Below, piece after piece: positions 54,122-64,000 of a stretch of DNA of 64,000 nucleotides. The notes under the pieces were generated by a model. That model saw only the letters and a program-made list of their open reading frames with translations, was not told the origin of the DNA and did no database searches. This stretch comes from JAYVSZ01 sp043774925 (lineage in GTDB: Bacteria > Pseudomonadota > Gammaproteobacteria > Burkholderiales > Methylophilaceae). Each line of letters begins with the position of its first letter. Positions within the stretch are counted from its first letter, which is position 1. The DNA is taken from assembly GCA_043774925.1 (NCBI GenBank), contig JAYVSZ010000031.1, positions 94,088-158,087 of the forward strand, given 5' to 3'. Made by a program: the position numbers and the translations under genes.

Positions 54122-54553
54122 ATGAATCGGGTTGAAAAAACGGTGTTAGTCACACATTCGGCAGCGCAAATGTTTGCCTTAGTGGATGCGGTAGAAGATT
54201 ATCCAAAATTTTTGCCTTGGTGCGGCGGCGTTGATTTGCTTAATCGCTCAGAAACCAGCACCAGCGCGACTTTGCACATTAATTATCATGGGCTAAAACA
54301 ACCCTTTAGCACGCAAAACAACAAGGTTTTTCCTACCCAAATGGATATTGTGCTGAAAGATGGACCATTTAAACATTTGGATGGCGACTGGCGTTTTGTT
54401 GAATTAAGCCCAGATGCCTGTAAAATTATATTTAGATTGCATTACGAGTTTGCCAACAGCCTATTGGAAAAGTTGATTTCACCCGTGTTTAACCATATTG
54501 CCACGACATTTGTCGATGGTTTTGTGGCGCGCGCGGATAAAATATACCGCTAA
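54122..54553 (+). CDS. ratA: RatA-like START/COQ10-domain protein
   Basis: A 143-residue SRPBCC protein from ATG 54122 (MNRVEKTVLVTHSAAQMFAL): DAVEDYPKFLPWCGGVDLLN and the LHYEFANSLLEKLISPVFNH region are typical of the RatA/COQ10 family. E. coli RatA has been reported to bind 50S subunits; family members are also annotated as ubiquinone-binding. A TTG four codons upstream is possible. It is followed 19 bp later by rnfH; the smpB-ratA-rnfH order is conserved. Confidence 0.9.
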   Translation: MNRVEKTVLVTHSAAQMFALVDAVEDYPKFLPWCGGVDLLNRSETSTSATLHINYHGLKQPFSTQNNKVFPTQMDIVLKDGPFKHLDGDWRFVELSPDACKIIFRLHYEFANSLLEKLISPVFNHIATTFVDGFVARADKIYR

Positions 54554-54572
54554 AATTGATAAAGGATAGACT

Positions 54573-54869
54573 TTGCCTCACAACAATATCACCATTGAAG
54601 TCGCCTATGCATTGCCTCAGCAGCAACTGATTATTCCTGTGCAAGTTACGCCAGAAACCACTGCGGAGCAAGCGATACAATTGAGTGGGATTTTGGCGAA
54701 GTTTCCAGACATTGATTTAAGCCAGAATCAAATTGGTATATTTGGCAAACTGACTAAACTTGACGCGCCTTTGCGCCATTTAGACCGTATTGAGATTTAT
54801 CGTCCGCTAATTGCCGACCCGAAAGAGATGCGCAAACAGCGTGCTGCAGATGGCAAAGCGATAAAATAG
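54573..54869 (+). CDS. rnfH: RnfH/RatB-family ubiquitin-like protein (UPF0125)
   Basis: A small beta-grasp protein of 98 residues with the family motifs EVAYALPQQQLIIPVQV, TAEQAIQLSGIL, NQIGIFGKLTKLDAPL and RIEIYRPLIADPKEMRKQRA. It starts at a TTG following AAAGGA. Function is undefined; it is found beside ratA in most genomes. Confidence 0.92.
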   Translation: MPHNNITIEVAYALPQQQLIIPVQVTPETTAEQAIQLSGILAKFPDIDLSQNQIGIFGKLTKLDAPLRHLDRIEIYRPLIADPKEMRKQRAADGKAIK

Positions 54870-54873
54870 CTTC

Positions 54874-54910
54874 ACGCAGGCTTTGCGCTTTTGGTGCATG
54901 CCCGCAAAAA
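54874..54910 (+). repeat. 37-bp GCGCTTTTGGTGCATGC repeat, copy 1
   Basis: ACGCAGGCTTTGCGCTTTTG with the continuation GTGCATGCCCGCAAAAA lies five bases after rnfH. A copy in the same orientation, 33 of 37 identical, lies at 56706-56742. The two bracket the ohrR-catalase unit. Confidence 0.7.
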
Positions 54911-55089
54911 GTTGGCGAACTGGCCGAATAATTAGGCTTATTAATTAAGTCTATTTGAATTTTTACCCTCAAACTGCTTGGCAATGTCATGCAGTTGTCA
55001 TTTACTTAGTTTATTTCAAGCATCAATGTAGCAATCAAAAAAAATTAAGTTTACCGTTCTAAGTTTTTTTGTTAGAAAATAATATTGTG

Positions 55090-55104
55090 TACAATTTAAT
55101 TGTG
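55090..55104 (+). promoter_or_regulatory. OhrR-type operator
   Basis: TACAATTTAATTGTG is a near-perfect inverted repeat matching the OhrR box form TACAATT-N-AATTGTA as I know it. It ends 14 bases before the ohrR-like start codon, where bound protein would block transcription of the ohrR-catalase pair. Autoregulation is inferred. Confidence 0.6.
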
Positions 55105-55118
55105 GTAAACTTATAATC

Positions 55119-55586
55119 ATGAAACCTTTAAGCAATTTTAAAAAGACAACGCCGCTGAATATAGATCAACAAATGTGCTTTGCACTTTATTCCACCTCAC
55201 TCAGCATGACGAAAGTCTATAAACCCTTATTGAGCGCGCTAAACCTGACATACCCGCAATATTTAGTATTGCTGGTACTTTGGCAACAGGATGGTTTGAC
55301 TGTCAACACGCTAGGTGAACGCTTATTCTTAGACTCTGGGACGTTAACGCCATTACTAAAGCGCCTTGAGAAAAACGGCTATTTATCACGTCAAAGGGCT
55401 GTTGAAGATGAGCGCCGTGTGATTGTTAAATTAACTGAAGCAGGTAAACGACTACAGACCGAATCCCAACATGTGCCCTTAAAAGTTGCCTGTAGCACAG
55501 GCTGTTCGCTACCAGAATTACACACATTAAATGACCAATTAATAGCGCTAAGAGCGGCGTTAATAAGCCATATCAATTTAACCTAA
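55119..55586 (+). CDS. ohrR: MarR-family organic-peroxide sensor (OhrR-like)
   Basis: A 155-residue redox regulator. The peroxidatic Cys is in QQMCFALYSTSLSMTKVYKP (near 22), with the two Tyr that contact it; the winged-helix region is LTVNTLGERLFLDSGTLTPL and the wing AVEDERRVIVKLTEAGK. Further Cys residues near the C-terminus (VACSTGCS) make a two-Cys mechanism possible. An OhrR-type operator overlaps the upstream region. The gene 37 bp downstream is a catalase-like peroxidase rather than the more usual ohr. Confidence 0.88.
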   Translation: MKPLSNFKKTTPLNIDQQMCFALYSTSLSMTKVYKPLLSALNLTYPQYLVLLVLWQQDGLTVNTLGERLFLDSGTLTPLLKRLEKNGYLSRQRAVEDERRVIVKLTEAGKRLQTESQHVPLKVACSTGCSLPELHTLNDQLIALRAALISHINLT

Positions 55587-55623
55587 CCCAATTTTAATCA
55601 ATTTTCACATTAAGGAAAAAACC

Positions 55624-56655
55624 ATGAAAATAACAAAGTCTGCATTCACTAAACCCGCTGTATTGGGTATTACTTTAATCGCATTGAGCGTTGCAAATGC
55701 TTATGCTGAAGACACAACTACTCAAGAAGTGGGTGACAAGCCAGTCGTTGAGCAACTGGTTGATACGATGACAAAACTAGCTGCTGGCCCGCATGCTGGC
55801 TATCGTGCAAATCATGCTAAAGGTATTGTTGCCACCGGTGAATTTACACCAGCTAGCACGGCTTCTAGTATCACAAAAGCTAACTTTATGAGCGGTAAAA
55901 CAACTCCAGTGACTGTACGCTATTCTAATGCCACTGGCGTGCCGAACATCCCAGATGCAGATGGCAATGCCTTCCCAAAGGGTATGGCAATTCGCTATCA
56001 ATTAACTGACGGCACTTATAGTGACATGGTCACTATTTCGGTGAATGGCTTTCCTGCGGCAACACCCGAAGACTTTTTAGGCTTACTTAATGCCGTTGCA
56101 GCAAGTGGCCCAGGCGCACCAAAACCTAGTCCTGTTGAGCAATTTTTAGGCTCGCATCCTGCAGCATTAAAATTTGTCACCACACCAAAACCTGCTCCAG
56201 TAAGTTTTGCTACACAAGCGTTTTATGGAGTAAATGCGTTTAAATTTACTAATGCAAAAGGCGAAGTTAACTATGGTCGCTATCGCATTGAGCCAGTTAA
56301 AGGTCAGCAGTTTTTGACTAAAGAAGATGCTGCAAAAGCTGCACCTAATTATTTGATGGATGAATTACCTGCTCACTTAAAATCTGGTGCCGTTAAATAT
56401 CGCATTTCAGTGCAAGTGGCTGAAAAAGACGATATTGTGAATGACGCAACTGTTAGTTGGCCAGAGTCTAGAAAAGTTGTGGAACTCGGCACATTAACAA
56501 TTAAAGCCATTAATCCAGATGGTGTGAAATTTGAAAAAGCTACAATGTTCAACCCGCTTGCTTTAGTAGATGGTATTGAGCCAAGCGATGACCCGGTTTT
56601 ACTTGCTAGACCAAGCGCCTATGCGGTAAGTTACGGTCGCCGTTTAGGTCAATAA
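55624..56655 (+). CDS. Periplasmic catalase-related peroxidase (SrpA-like)
   Basis: A 343-residue haem protein: signal peptide ending ANAYAED, then a shortened catalase core with distal His in NHAKGIVATGEFTP, TPVTVRYSNATGVPNIPD, MAIRYQLTDGTYSDMVTISV and the proximal-Tyr region RPSAYAVSYGRRLG near the end. It lacks the long C-terminal part of monofunctional catalases and matches the small catalase-family peroxidases. Export and the OhrR-like partner suggest defence against peroxides in the periplasm. Confidence 0.88.
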   Translation: MKITKSAFTKPAVLGITLIALSVANAYAEDTTTQEVGDKPVVEQLVDTMTKLAAGPHAGYRANHAKGIVATGEFTPASTASSITKANFMSGKTTPVTVRYSNATGVPNIPDADGNAFPKGMAIRYQLTDGTYSDMVTISVNGFPAATPEDFLGLLNAVAASGPGAPKPSPVEQFLGSHPAALKFVTTPKPAPVSFATQAFYGVNAFKFTNAKGEVNYGRYRIEPVKGQQFLTKEDAAKAAPNYLMDELPAHLKSGAVKYRISVQVAEKDDIVNDATVSWPESRKVVELGTLTIKAINPDGVKFEKATMFNPLALVDGIEPSDDPVLLARPSAYAVSYGRRLGQ

Positions 56656-56664
56656 CTACTTAAC

Positions 56665-56701
56665 CTTTAGTGATAGCAAACTTAGCTTGCTATCACTAAA
56701 G
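56665..56701 (+). terminator. Strong hairpin after catalase gene
   Basis: CTTTAGTGATAGCAA and TTGCTATCACTAAAG form a perfect 15-bp stem around ACTTAGC, ten bases after the catalase stop. There is no T run after it, so it may act with Rho or as a bidirectional 3' end. Confidence 0.7.
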
Positions 56702-56705
56702 CCTT

Positions 56706-56742
56706 ACGCAGGCAAAGCGCTTTTGGTGCATGCACGCAAAAA
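56706..56742 (+). repeat. 37-bp GCGCTTTTGGTGCATGC repeat, copy 2
   Basis: ACGCAGGCAAAGCGCTTTTG continuing GTGCATGCACGCAAAAA, same orientation as the copy at 54874-54910. Differences are a TTT/AAA triplet and one base. Confidence 0.7.
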
Positions 56743-56801
56743 AAGGTGGTTAAGCTTTTCTTCTTAAACCGCTGGCCAGACACCGCATGAAACTAAATTA
56801 G

Positions 56802-57323
56802 CTATTGGCAGTTCTCGCTAACATCTTGTTGGGATTTTGCAGCCCCTTCTTTTAGTTCTTTATCGTCAAAATAGTGACGTTCGCCCTTCTCATCCACCTT
56901 GAATAAGCGGCCACCTTGTTGGTAACTTGCCAAATTGGTTTTGGCTGTTCTGCAATTTTCTTCTTTTATTTTTGCTATTTTCTCTTTTTCTTCTTTAGTT
57001 TTTTTGTCAGCTTCTGCCTTGTTTTGGCGATTTTTTGCCGCATCATCCTCTTTGCCTTCTTTACCTTTAGCGTCACTAGCTGGCGCCGCTGTGGCAACTG
57101 GCATTTTAGCCGTATCTGTCACAGGTGAAAGCGGCGCACTGCCAGTAGGTTTAGCCACTTTTTTTCTGCCAATTTGTTCTAATTTAATGTTAGATGGTGG
57201 CGGCGTATCGGAATACCGAATCTCGCCATTTTTATCTTTCCATTTATACACTTCCGCATTTGCCAACAAAGGCAAAGCCAGCAACACAGCACAAACCACA
57301 CCTAATAATTTTCTAACTTTCAT
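56802..57323 (-). CDS. DUF4124-domain exported protein
   Basis: A 173-residue periplasmic protein: signal peptide VRKLLGVVCAVLLALPLLAN then the DUF4124 motif AEVYKWKDKNGEIRYSDTPP, followed by a highly charged Lys/Glu/Ala helical stretch (NRQNKAEADKKTKEEKEKIA) and a C-terminal QQGGRLFKVDEKGERHYFDD with two Cys residues. The function of DUF4124 is unknown. Start at ATG 57323 chosen for spacing from AAGGG; an ATG two codons upstream abuts that site. It follows the glycosyltransferase gene by 11 bp. Confidence 0.82.
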   Translation of the reverse strand: MKVRKLLGVVCAVLLALPLLANAEVYKWKDKNGEIRYSDTPPPSNIKLEQIGRKKVAKPTGSAPLSPVTDTAKMPVATAAPASDAKGKEGKEDDAAKNRQNKAEADKKTKEEKEKIAKIKEENCRTAKTNLASYQQGGRLFKVDEKGERHYFDDKELKEGAAKSQQDVSENCQ

Positions 57324-57334
57324 AACCATCCCTT

Positions 57335-58540
57335 TTACTTTAGCTTCAGTTTTTTAAATAAATCCTGATACTGTTTAATCGATTTTTGCACGCTATAACC
57401 ATTCACAATCGTTTCGCGTGCATTTTTACGCTTTTCTGCGTATTTTTTCTTGTTTTTCAGCGCATCATCCACCGCTTTTGCGATGTCGCTACTGGAGAAA
57501 AAATCTACCAGCACGCCATTTTTACTATTCAGCACCTCTAGCACTGGTGCGGTTTTCGAGCCGATGACCACACAACCCACCGCCATCGCCTCTAACATAG
57601 ACCACGATAGCACAAATGGCACGGTTAAATATACATGCGCCGATGAAATTTGCAGCATTTTGATGTATTCTTCGTAGGCGATTTTGCCTAAAAAATGCAC
57701 CCGTTCGCTGTCAATCTTCACCTCTTGCAACATTTTTTCGCGATAAGTCGCGCCGCTCAACTTTCTACCGTAACTCACTTCGTCGCCACCCACAATTAAA
57801 ACGTGGCAATCGGGTTGGCGTTGACAAATCTCAGGAATCGCCCGCATAAAGGTGTGAAACCCGCGATAAGGCTCAAGATTGCGCGACACAAAAGTCATTA
57901 CTTTATCTTTTTCAGTTAATACCTTACCATTTGGCAACGTGAACTTTGCATTGGCATCAGGCTTTGCAAGCTCCGCATTCACACCCTCGTGAATCACGGA
58001 AATTTTTGATTGAAACTCTTTGGGATACAAGTTTTTTTGCCATGGCGTGGCGCTAATACCAGCGTCGCAGCCTGTTAATGCCAGCAAATTAATGGTATTT
58101 TTTGTGCGAATTCGCAACACATCGTCAAGGCTATTTGGATACTCAGGATCAAAATCGGTATCGGCACCTGTTGCGTGGTAAAAAAATTCGAAATAATTAA
58201 TGAGTTTTGTCTTTGGGAAAACGTCTTTTACGTACAGCGTTTCGCCCCATCCCGCATGGCCAATCACCACGTCTGGCACAAAGCCTTTGCGCTTTAACGA
58301 TTCACACGCTTTTGCAACCGCCTGCCCGTTAAGCACCGCCGATTCTAGCCCCGCGATATAATGGTGAATATTTTGCGTACCCTTTCTTGCGGGTTCGTAA
58401 ATCACTTTTGGCACGTCTGGCAGCCCGCGCGCTTGTGATTGCGAGAGCGATACCACTTGATTGCCCTGAATGCTGGCCAAATGCGCCGCAATATGCGGAA
58501 ACTGACCTGGAAAATTTTGATGGCAAAAGAGAACACGCAT
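57335..58540 (-). CDS. Glycosyltransferase, GT4-like family
   Basis: GT-B-fold enzyme of 401 residues. The N-terminus MRVLFCHQNFPGQFPHIAAH and VPDVVIGHAGWGETLYVKDV are typical of this GT4 subgroup, and the C-terminal nucleotide-sugar site appears as VSRNLEPYRGFHTFMRAIP, CHVLIVGGDEVSYG and the late acidic SWSMLEAMAVGCVVIGSKT. It would transfer a sugar to lipopolysaccharide, exopolysaccharide or another acceptor; none can be named. No other glycan genes are nearby. Confidence 0.88.
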   Translation of the reverse strand: MRVLFCHQNFPGQFPHIAAHLASIQGNQVVSLSQSQARGLPDVPKVIYEPARKGTQNIHHYIAGLESAVLNGQAVAKACESLKRKGFVPDVVIGHAGWGETLYVKDVFPKTKLINYFEFFYHATGADTDFDPEYPNSLDDVLRIRTKNTINLLALTGCDAGISATPWQKNLYPKEFQSKISVIHEGVNAELAKPDANAKFTLPNGKVLTEKDKVMTFVSRNLEPYRGFHTFMRAIPEICQRQPDCHVLIVGGDEVSYGRKLSGATYREKMLQEVKIDSERVHFLGKIAYEEYIKMLQISSAHVYLTVPFVLSWSMLEAMAVGCVVIGSKTAPVLEVLNSKNGVLVDFFSSSDIAKAVDDALKNKKKYAEKRKNARETIVNGYSVQKSIKQYQDLFKKLKLK

Positions 58541-58632
58541 AGGCCATTATGGCTTAATCTTTGCCAGAAAATCAAGTTAAGCATCAAGCACTTGCATCTA
58601 GCACTCGCAGGTTGACGCACAATTCTGTATAA

Positions 58633-60120
<1,488 letters not shown>

Positions 60121-60124
60121 CTAA

Positions 60125-60169
60125 CACCTGCCCTGAGAGCCTCATGGATATTGGCTCGCAGGGCAGGTG
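60125..60169 (-). repeat. ATATCCATG hairpin between guaB and guaA
   Basis: CACCTGCCCTG-a-GAGCC - loop - GGCTC-g-CAGGGCAGGTG: 16 paired bases with one mismatch, the longest stem of the family; core on minus strand at 60143-60156. It begins five bases after guaB and ends ten bases before guaA, so it may attenuate or terminate transcription between them. Confidence 0.9.
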
Positions 60170-60178
60170 TATTTAACT

Positions 60179-61777
60179 ATGACCCACTCAAAAATCCTTA
60201 TTTTAGACTTCGGCTCTCAAGTCACCCAACTTATTGCAAGAAGGGTGCGCGAGGCGCATGTGTATTGCGAGATTCATCCTTGCGACGTTTCCGATGCATT
60301 CGTCAAAAACTTTGGCGCAGATGGCATCATTTTAAGCGGCAGTCACGCCAGTGCTTATGAAGAAGAAGCTGACAGCGCTCCGCAAGCCGTATTTGAGCTT
60401 GGAGTGCCGGTTTTAGGCATTTGCTACGGCATGCAAACCATGGCGCAACAACTCGGTGGCAAAGTAGAAGCTGGCACAAAACGTGAGTTTGGCTACGCGC
60501 AAGTGCGCGCACGTGGCCATTCTGCGCTGTTCCGCGATATTCAAGATGAAACCAACGCCGAAGGCCACGGCTTGATTGACGTGTGGATGAGCCACGGCGA
60601 CAAAGTCACAGAGTTACCGCCTAATTTCAAAGTGATTGCAAGTAATGAAACCACGCCCATAGCAGCGATGGCAGATGAAACGCGCAAATTTTACGCGGTA
60701 CAGTTTCACCCAGAAGTGACGCACACCAAGCAAGGCCAAGCGATGCTAAATCGTTTTGTTTTAGACATTTGCGGCGCAAAACCCGATTGGATTATGGGCG
60801 ACTATATTAGCGAAGCTATCGCCAAAATCAAAGCGCAAGTGGGCAATGAAGAAGTGATTTTAGGCTTATCTGGCGGCGTGGATTCCAGTGTAGCAGCCGC
60901 GTTGATTCACCGCGCAATTGGCGACCAGCTCACTTGCGTATTCGTTGATCACGGCTTATTGCGCTTAAATGAGGGCGATATGGTGATGGGCATGTTCGCT
61001 GACCGTTTGCACGTTCACGTCATTCGCGTGGATGCCGCCGAGCAGTTTATGCGTGAATTAAAAGGCGTTTCTGAGCCGGAAGCCAAGCGCAAAATTATCG
61101 GCAAAGAATTTGTAGAAGTATTCCAGCGCGAAGCCAAAAAATGCGCCAATGCAAAATGGCTTGCACAAGGTACGATTTACCCCGATGTGATTGAATCTGG
61201 TGGAACTAATAATCAAAGCGGAACCAAAAAAGCGATGACCATTAAAAGCCATCACAATGTTGGCGGCTTGCCTGAAAAATTAGGCCTAAAATTACTCGAG
61301 CCGTTGCGCGATTTATTTAAAGACGAAGTGCGCGAACTCGGCGTGGCGCTTGGCTTACCAGCCGATATGGTGTATCGCCACCCATTCCCAGGCCCAGGTT
61401 TGGGCGTGCGTATTTTGGGCGAAGTACACCAAGCGTTTGCAGATTTACTGCGCGCGGCAGATGCCATATTTATCGAAGAATTACGCAACACCAAATGCGA
61501 AAAAACGGGCAAGACTTGGTACGAACTGACCAGTCAAGCGTTTGCCGTTTTCTTGCCAGTAAAAAGCGTCGGCGTCATGGGCGATGGCCGCACCTATGAC
61601 TACGTGGTGGCATTACGCGCCGTCGTCACCAGCGATTTTATGACCGCGCATTGGGCGGAATTGCCATACGATTTACTAGGCCGCGTTTCCAACCGCATTA
61701 TTAACGAAGTGCGTGGCATTAATCGTGTGGTGTACGACATCTCAGGAAAACCGCCTGCGACGATTGAGTGGGAATAA
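60179..61777 (+). CDS. guaA: GMP synthase (glutamine-hydrolysing)
   Basis: Converts XMP to GMP with glutamine. The 532 residues from ATG 60179 ([20 protein letters not shown]) comprise a class I amidotransferase domain (nucleophile Cys in [15 protein letters not shown], His in [11 protein letters not shown]), an ATP-pyrophosphatase domain with [13 protein letters not shown], and a C-terminal dimerisation domain ending [10 protein letters not shown]. The frame is open four codons upstream to 60167. Confidence 0.97.
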   Translation: MTHSKILILDFGSQVTQLIARRVREAHVYCEIHPCDVSDAFVKNFGADGIILSGSHASAYEEEADSAPQAVFELGVPVLGICYGMQTMAQQLGGKVEAGTKREFGYAQVRARGHSALFRDIQDETNAEGHGLIDVWMSHGDKVTELPPNFKVIASNETTPIAAMADETRKFYAVQFHPEVTHTKQGQAMLNRFVLDICGAKPDWIMGDYISEAIAKIKAQVGNEEVILGLSGGVDSSVAAALIHRAIGDQLTCVFVDHGLLRLNEGDMVMGMFADRLHVHVIRVDAAEQFMRELKGVSEPEAKRKIIGKEFVEVFQREAKKCANAKWLAQGTIYPDVIESGGTNNQSGTKKAMTIKSHHNVGGLPEKLGLKLLEPLRDLFKDEVRELGVALGLPADMVYRHPFPGPGLGVRILGEVHQAFADLLRAADAIFIEELRNTKCEKTGKTWYELTSQAFAVFLPVKSVGVMGDGRTYDYVVALRAVVTSDFMTAHWAELPYDLLGRVSNRIINEVRGINRVVYDISGKPPATIEWE

Positions 61778-61790
61778 TGAGCCCAAGATT

Positions 61791-62285
61791 ATGAGTAGAG
61801 GTTTTGTTAAAGAGGATGATTTAGAACACGCTGGTACGGACTTGCCAGAACGGCCGCTAAGCGATTTGCCGAATTATGTCACCCCGCATGGATATTGGCT
61901 GCTAGAGCACTCGGCAGAAAAGTTAGATGCCGAGCGCGCTGTGTTGATTCAACATAAAGATGACGATGTAGCAAAGCAAAAACTCACCATGATAGACCGC
62001 GATTTGCGTTATTTATCTGCAAAATTAGAAAGCGCGATTGTGGTTGACCACGCGCAGCAAACGAAAGATAGCGTGTTGTTTGGCGCGACGGTAGAGGTGG
62101 AAGACGACGAAGGCAACACACACACTTTCGCCATTGTGGGCGAGGATGAAGCCGACGTTACAGCAAACAAAGTAAGCTGGGCATCGCCGTTGGCAAAGGC
62201 TTTAATTGGCCACAAAGTGGGCGAAAACGTAATATGGAAACGCCCTGCGGGTGATTTGAATTTAGAAATTATTAAAATTAGTTAA
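61791..62285 (+). CDS. GreA/GreB-family transcription factor
   Basis: A 164-residue Gre-like protein from ATG 61791 ([20 protein letters not shown]). The N-terminal coiled coil is followed by a C-terminal FKBP-like Gre domain ([40 protein letters not shown]). It belongs to a GreB-like betaproteobacterial group that starts with SRxFVKEDD; whether it stimulates transcript cleavage depends on acidic tip residues that I could not place with confidence. A copy of the ATATCCATG repeat lies in the antisense direction at TPHGYWLLE. Confidence 0.85.
   Translation: MSRGFVKEDDLEHAGTDLPERPLSDLPNYVTPHGYWLLEHSAEKLDAERAVLIQHKDDDVAKQKLTMIDRDLRYLSAKLESAIVVDHAQQTKDSVLFGATVEVEDDEGNTHTFAIVGEDEADVTANKVSWASPLAKALIGHKVGENVIWKRPAGDLNLEIIKIS
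61887..61900 (-). repeat. ATATCCATG repeat, copy in Gre-factor gene
   Basis: Exact core, antisense to the Gre-like gene, where it encodes PHGYWLL. The stem is degenerate (CAGCC/GGGGTG). Confidence 0.85.
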
Positions 62286-62307
62286 AAATGAAAGAGCAAA
62301 GCAACAC

Positions 62308-63903
62308 ATGTTAATCGCAAATAATATCACCATGCAGTTTGGCGCTAAGCCATTGTTTGAAAACGTTTCTGTTAAGTTTGGCGATAATAATCGCTATGGC
62401 TTAATTGGCGCCAATGGCTGCGGAAAATCAACCTTTATGAAGATTTTGGCAGGCACGCTTGAGCCTACTTCTGGCAATATTGCTATCGATTCTAACGAGC
62501 GTATGGCGTTTTTGCATCAAGACCAATTTGCCTACGAAGATCAGCGCGTGCTGGACGTGGTGATGATGGGTCACGAGCAAATGTGGCAAGCCAATTTAGA
62601 AAAAAACGCGATTTACGCGAATTTAGAGGCTACAGAAGAAGATTATATGAAAGCCGCCGAGCTAGAGCATGTGTACGCCGAATATGACGGCTACACGGCC
62701 GAGGCGCGCGCAGGCGAGCTGTTGCTAGGCGTGGGCATCCCGACATCGCAGCATAATGGCTTAATGAGCGCCGTTGCGCCAGGCTGGAAGCTTCGTGTGT
62801 TACTGGTGCAAGCGTTGTTCTCTAACCCTGATATTTTGCTGCTGGATGAGCCGACCAATAACTTGGACATTAATACCATTCGCTGGCTGGAAGATGTGCT
62901 GAACAACCGCGATTGCACCATGATTATTATTTCGCATGATCGCCACTTTTTAAACCAAGTATGTACGCACACGGCGGATATGGATTACGGAAAAATCGCC
63001 ACATACCCTGGCAATTACGACGATTACATGGAAGCCTCGACTGCTGCGCGCGCACAACAAGCCAAAGATAACGCCAAAGCCAAGCAGCAAGTGGCTGATT
63101 TACAAGACTTTGTGCGCCGCTTTTCTGCCAACGCCTCTAAAGCCAAGCAAGCGACTTCTAGAGCGAAACAGATAGATAAAATTAAAATTGAAGAATTCAA
63201 ACCTTCTAGCCGCCAGTTCCCGTTTATTCGTTTTGAGTACGACGACAAAGAAAAACTACATCGCAACGCGGTTGAGCTAAAAAAACTCAGCCATGGTTTT
63301 GATAAGCCATTGTTTAACAACGTAGAATTTATATTTGAAGCAGGCGAAAAAGTCGCGATTATTGGTGAGAATGGTATTGGCAAAACCACGTTCTTACGCT
63401 GCTTGGCGGGCGATTTAAAGCCTAAACACGGCGAAGTTAAGTGGGCGGAAAAAGCCAATTTAGGCTATTTTGCGCAAGACCACGAATACGAATTTGAACA
63501 AGGCGAAGATTTGTTTGAGTGGATGGCGCAATACCGCAAAACCAACGAGGACGACCAAGCAGTGCGCAGCATGTTGGGCCGCTTATTGTTTGGTGGCGAA
63601 GACACCAAAAAATCGGTGAAAGTGCTGTCTGGCGGCGAAAAGGGCCGTATGTTGTACGGAAAGCTCATGCTCGCCAAAACCAATGTGCTGTTGATGGACG
63701 AACCGACCAACCACATGGACATGGAAAGTATTGAAGCCTTAAATACTGCGTTGGACAAATACAAAGGCACATTATTTTTTGTCTCGCACGACCGCGAATT
63801 TGTCAGCTCAATCGCTACTAGAATCTTGGAAATTAAAGCGGATGGCATTGTGGATTTTACGGGTAATTACGAAGATTATTTGGCGAGTCAGGGTGTTGAA
63901 TAA
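62308..63903 (+). CDS. ABC-F family ATPase, YbiT type
   Basis: Soluble twin-ATPase translation factor. The 531 residues carry Walker [20 protein letters not shown] (near 35) and [13 protein letters not shown] (near 350), Walker [12 protein letters not shown] and [11 protein letters not shown], and the second-domain signature LSGGEKGRM. The first-domain signature is replaced by [11 protein letters not shown], as in E. coli YbiT, and the length matches. The linker (about 235-320) is basic and helical. It follows the Gre factor by 22 bp and precedes a tRNA. Confidence 0.93.
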   Translation: MLIANNITMQFGAKPLFENVSVKFGDNNRYGLIGANGCGKSTFMKILAGTLEPTSGNIAIDSNERMAFLHQDQFAYEDQRVLDVVMMGHEQMWQANLEKNAIYANLEATEEDYMKAAELEHVYAEYDGYTAEARAGELLLGVGIPTSQHNGLMSAVAPGWKLRVLLVQALFSNPDILLLDEPTNNLDINTIRWLEDVLNNRDCTMIIISHDRHFLNQVCTHTADMDYGKIATYPGNYDDYMEASTAARAQQAKDNAKAKQQVADLQDFVRRFSANASKAKQATSRAKQIDKIKIEEFKPSSRQFPFIRFEYDDKEKLHRNAVELKKLSHGFDKPLFNNVEFIFEAGEKVAIIGENGIGKTTFLRCLAGDLKPKHGEVKWAEKANLGYFAQDHEYEFEQGEDLFEWMAQYRKTNEDDQAVRSMLGRLLFGGEDTKKSVKVLSGGEKGRMLYGKLMLAKTNVLLMDEPTNHMDMESIEALNTALDKYKGTLFFVSHDREFVSSIATRILEIKADGIVDFTGNYEDYLASQGVE

Positions 63904-63907
63904 TATA

Positions 63908-63998
63908 GGAAAGGTGGCAGAGCGGTTGAATGTACCTGACTCGAAATCAGGCGTACGTGAATAGCGTATCGAGGGTTCGAATCCCTCCCTTTCCGCCA
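63908..63998 (+). tRNA. tRNA-Ser (anticodon CGA)
   Basis: A 91-nt type II tRNA: acceptor stem GGAAAGG/CCTTTCC, D arm GGCAGAGCGGTTGAATG, anticodon stem-loop CTGACTCGAAATCAG with CGA at 63942-63944, long variable arm GCGTACGTGAATAGCGTAT, T arm GAGGGTTCGAATCCCTC, encoded CCA. It reads UCG codons. Small open frames overlapping it on both strands are spurious. Confidence 0.97.
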
Positions 63999-64000
63999 AA

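Noticed and set aside
55112..55117. TATAAT hexamer just before the ohrR-like start codon
   Set aside because: Transcription from it would begin after the ATG, and no matching -35 lies at the correct distance, so it is not called as the promoter.
63808..63999. Minus-strand open frame over the tRNA-Ser gene (REGFEPSIRYSRT...)
   Set aside because: This is the well-known false frame produced by the complement of tRNA-Ser; it overlaps both the tRNA and the end of the ABC-F gene.

Overview
The window looks like chromosome of a methylotrophic betaproteobacterium of the Methylophilaceae (Methylotenera/Methylophilus-like). The main grounds are a complete fhcBADC operon for the formyltransferase/hydrolase complex of tetrahydromethanopterin-linked formaldehyde oxidation, betaproteobacterial gene orders (hfq-hflX-hflK-hflC-DUF2065-hisZ; ndk-rlmN-pilW-rodZ-ispG-hisS...bamB-der; ssrA/smpB-ratA-rnfH; guaB-guaA), an OhrR-type MarR regulator, and modest GC content. 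This assignment is inference from gene content.

Layout. 1-5.8 kb (minus strand): hisZ start, DUF2065, hflC, hflK, hflX, hfq, gltX. 6-7.7 kb: a 552-residue protein I do not recognise. 7.8-11.2 kb: a metal-uptake set (small Cys/His protein, outer-membrane porin, ZnuA-like and ZnuB-like proteins) with no ATPase beside it. 11.2-17 kb: an RND tripartite efflux operon. 17.1-18.1 kb: a small hypothetical gene and a nest of degenerate palindromic repeats. 18.1-23.6 kb: lipoprotein, rimO, ZIP transporter, pgeF, rluD and divergent bamD. 23.7-24.4 kb: what appears to be one integron-type gene cassette with an attC site. 24.8-36.9 kb: a long minus-strand run from ndk to der, containing two oligopeptide-type ABC ATPases and a SIMPL protein. 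37.1-41.5 kb: fhcBADC. 41.6-44.6 kb: trhO and a two-component pair. 44.7-49.2 kb: a HAD phosphatase, class III aminotransferase, esterase, ACP and ketosynthase cluster, followed by a 5'-truncated DUF3568 gene. 49.7-50.4 kb: OmpA lipoprotein. 50.4-53.1 kb: an accessory island at the 3' end of ssrA, holding an AHSA1-type pseudogene, a ThsB-like TIR gene with an unrecognised partner, and higBA between 53-bp direct repeats. 53.1-64 kb: ssrA, smpB, ratA, rnfH, an ohrR-catalase pair, DUF4124, a glycosyltransferase, guaB, guaA, a Gre factor, a YbiT-type ABC-F protein and tRNA-Ser(CGA).

The two most promising signals are these. (1) A 14-mer, AGCCAATATCCATG, occurs nine times exactly plus one diverged copy, on both strands. 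Between genes it is the loop of near-perfect hairpins whose stems vary in compensated fashion. Inside genes the core is kept while the stem decays. This is the pattern expected of a DNA-uptake-sequence-like or REP-like element. (2) The TIR gene and its helical partner look like a compact two-gene defence module with a partner family I cannot name.

Operon logic visible in the sequence: very tight or overlapping genes in fhcBADC, the RND operon, hisS-SIMPL-oppDF and the TIR unit, with ribosome-binding sites embedded in the preceding gene in several cases. No CRISPR array, complete insertion sequence, rRNA operon or integrase gene was seen.
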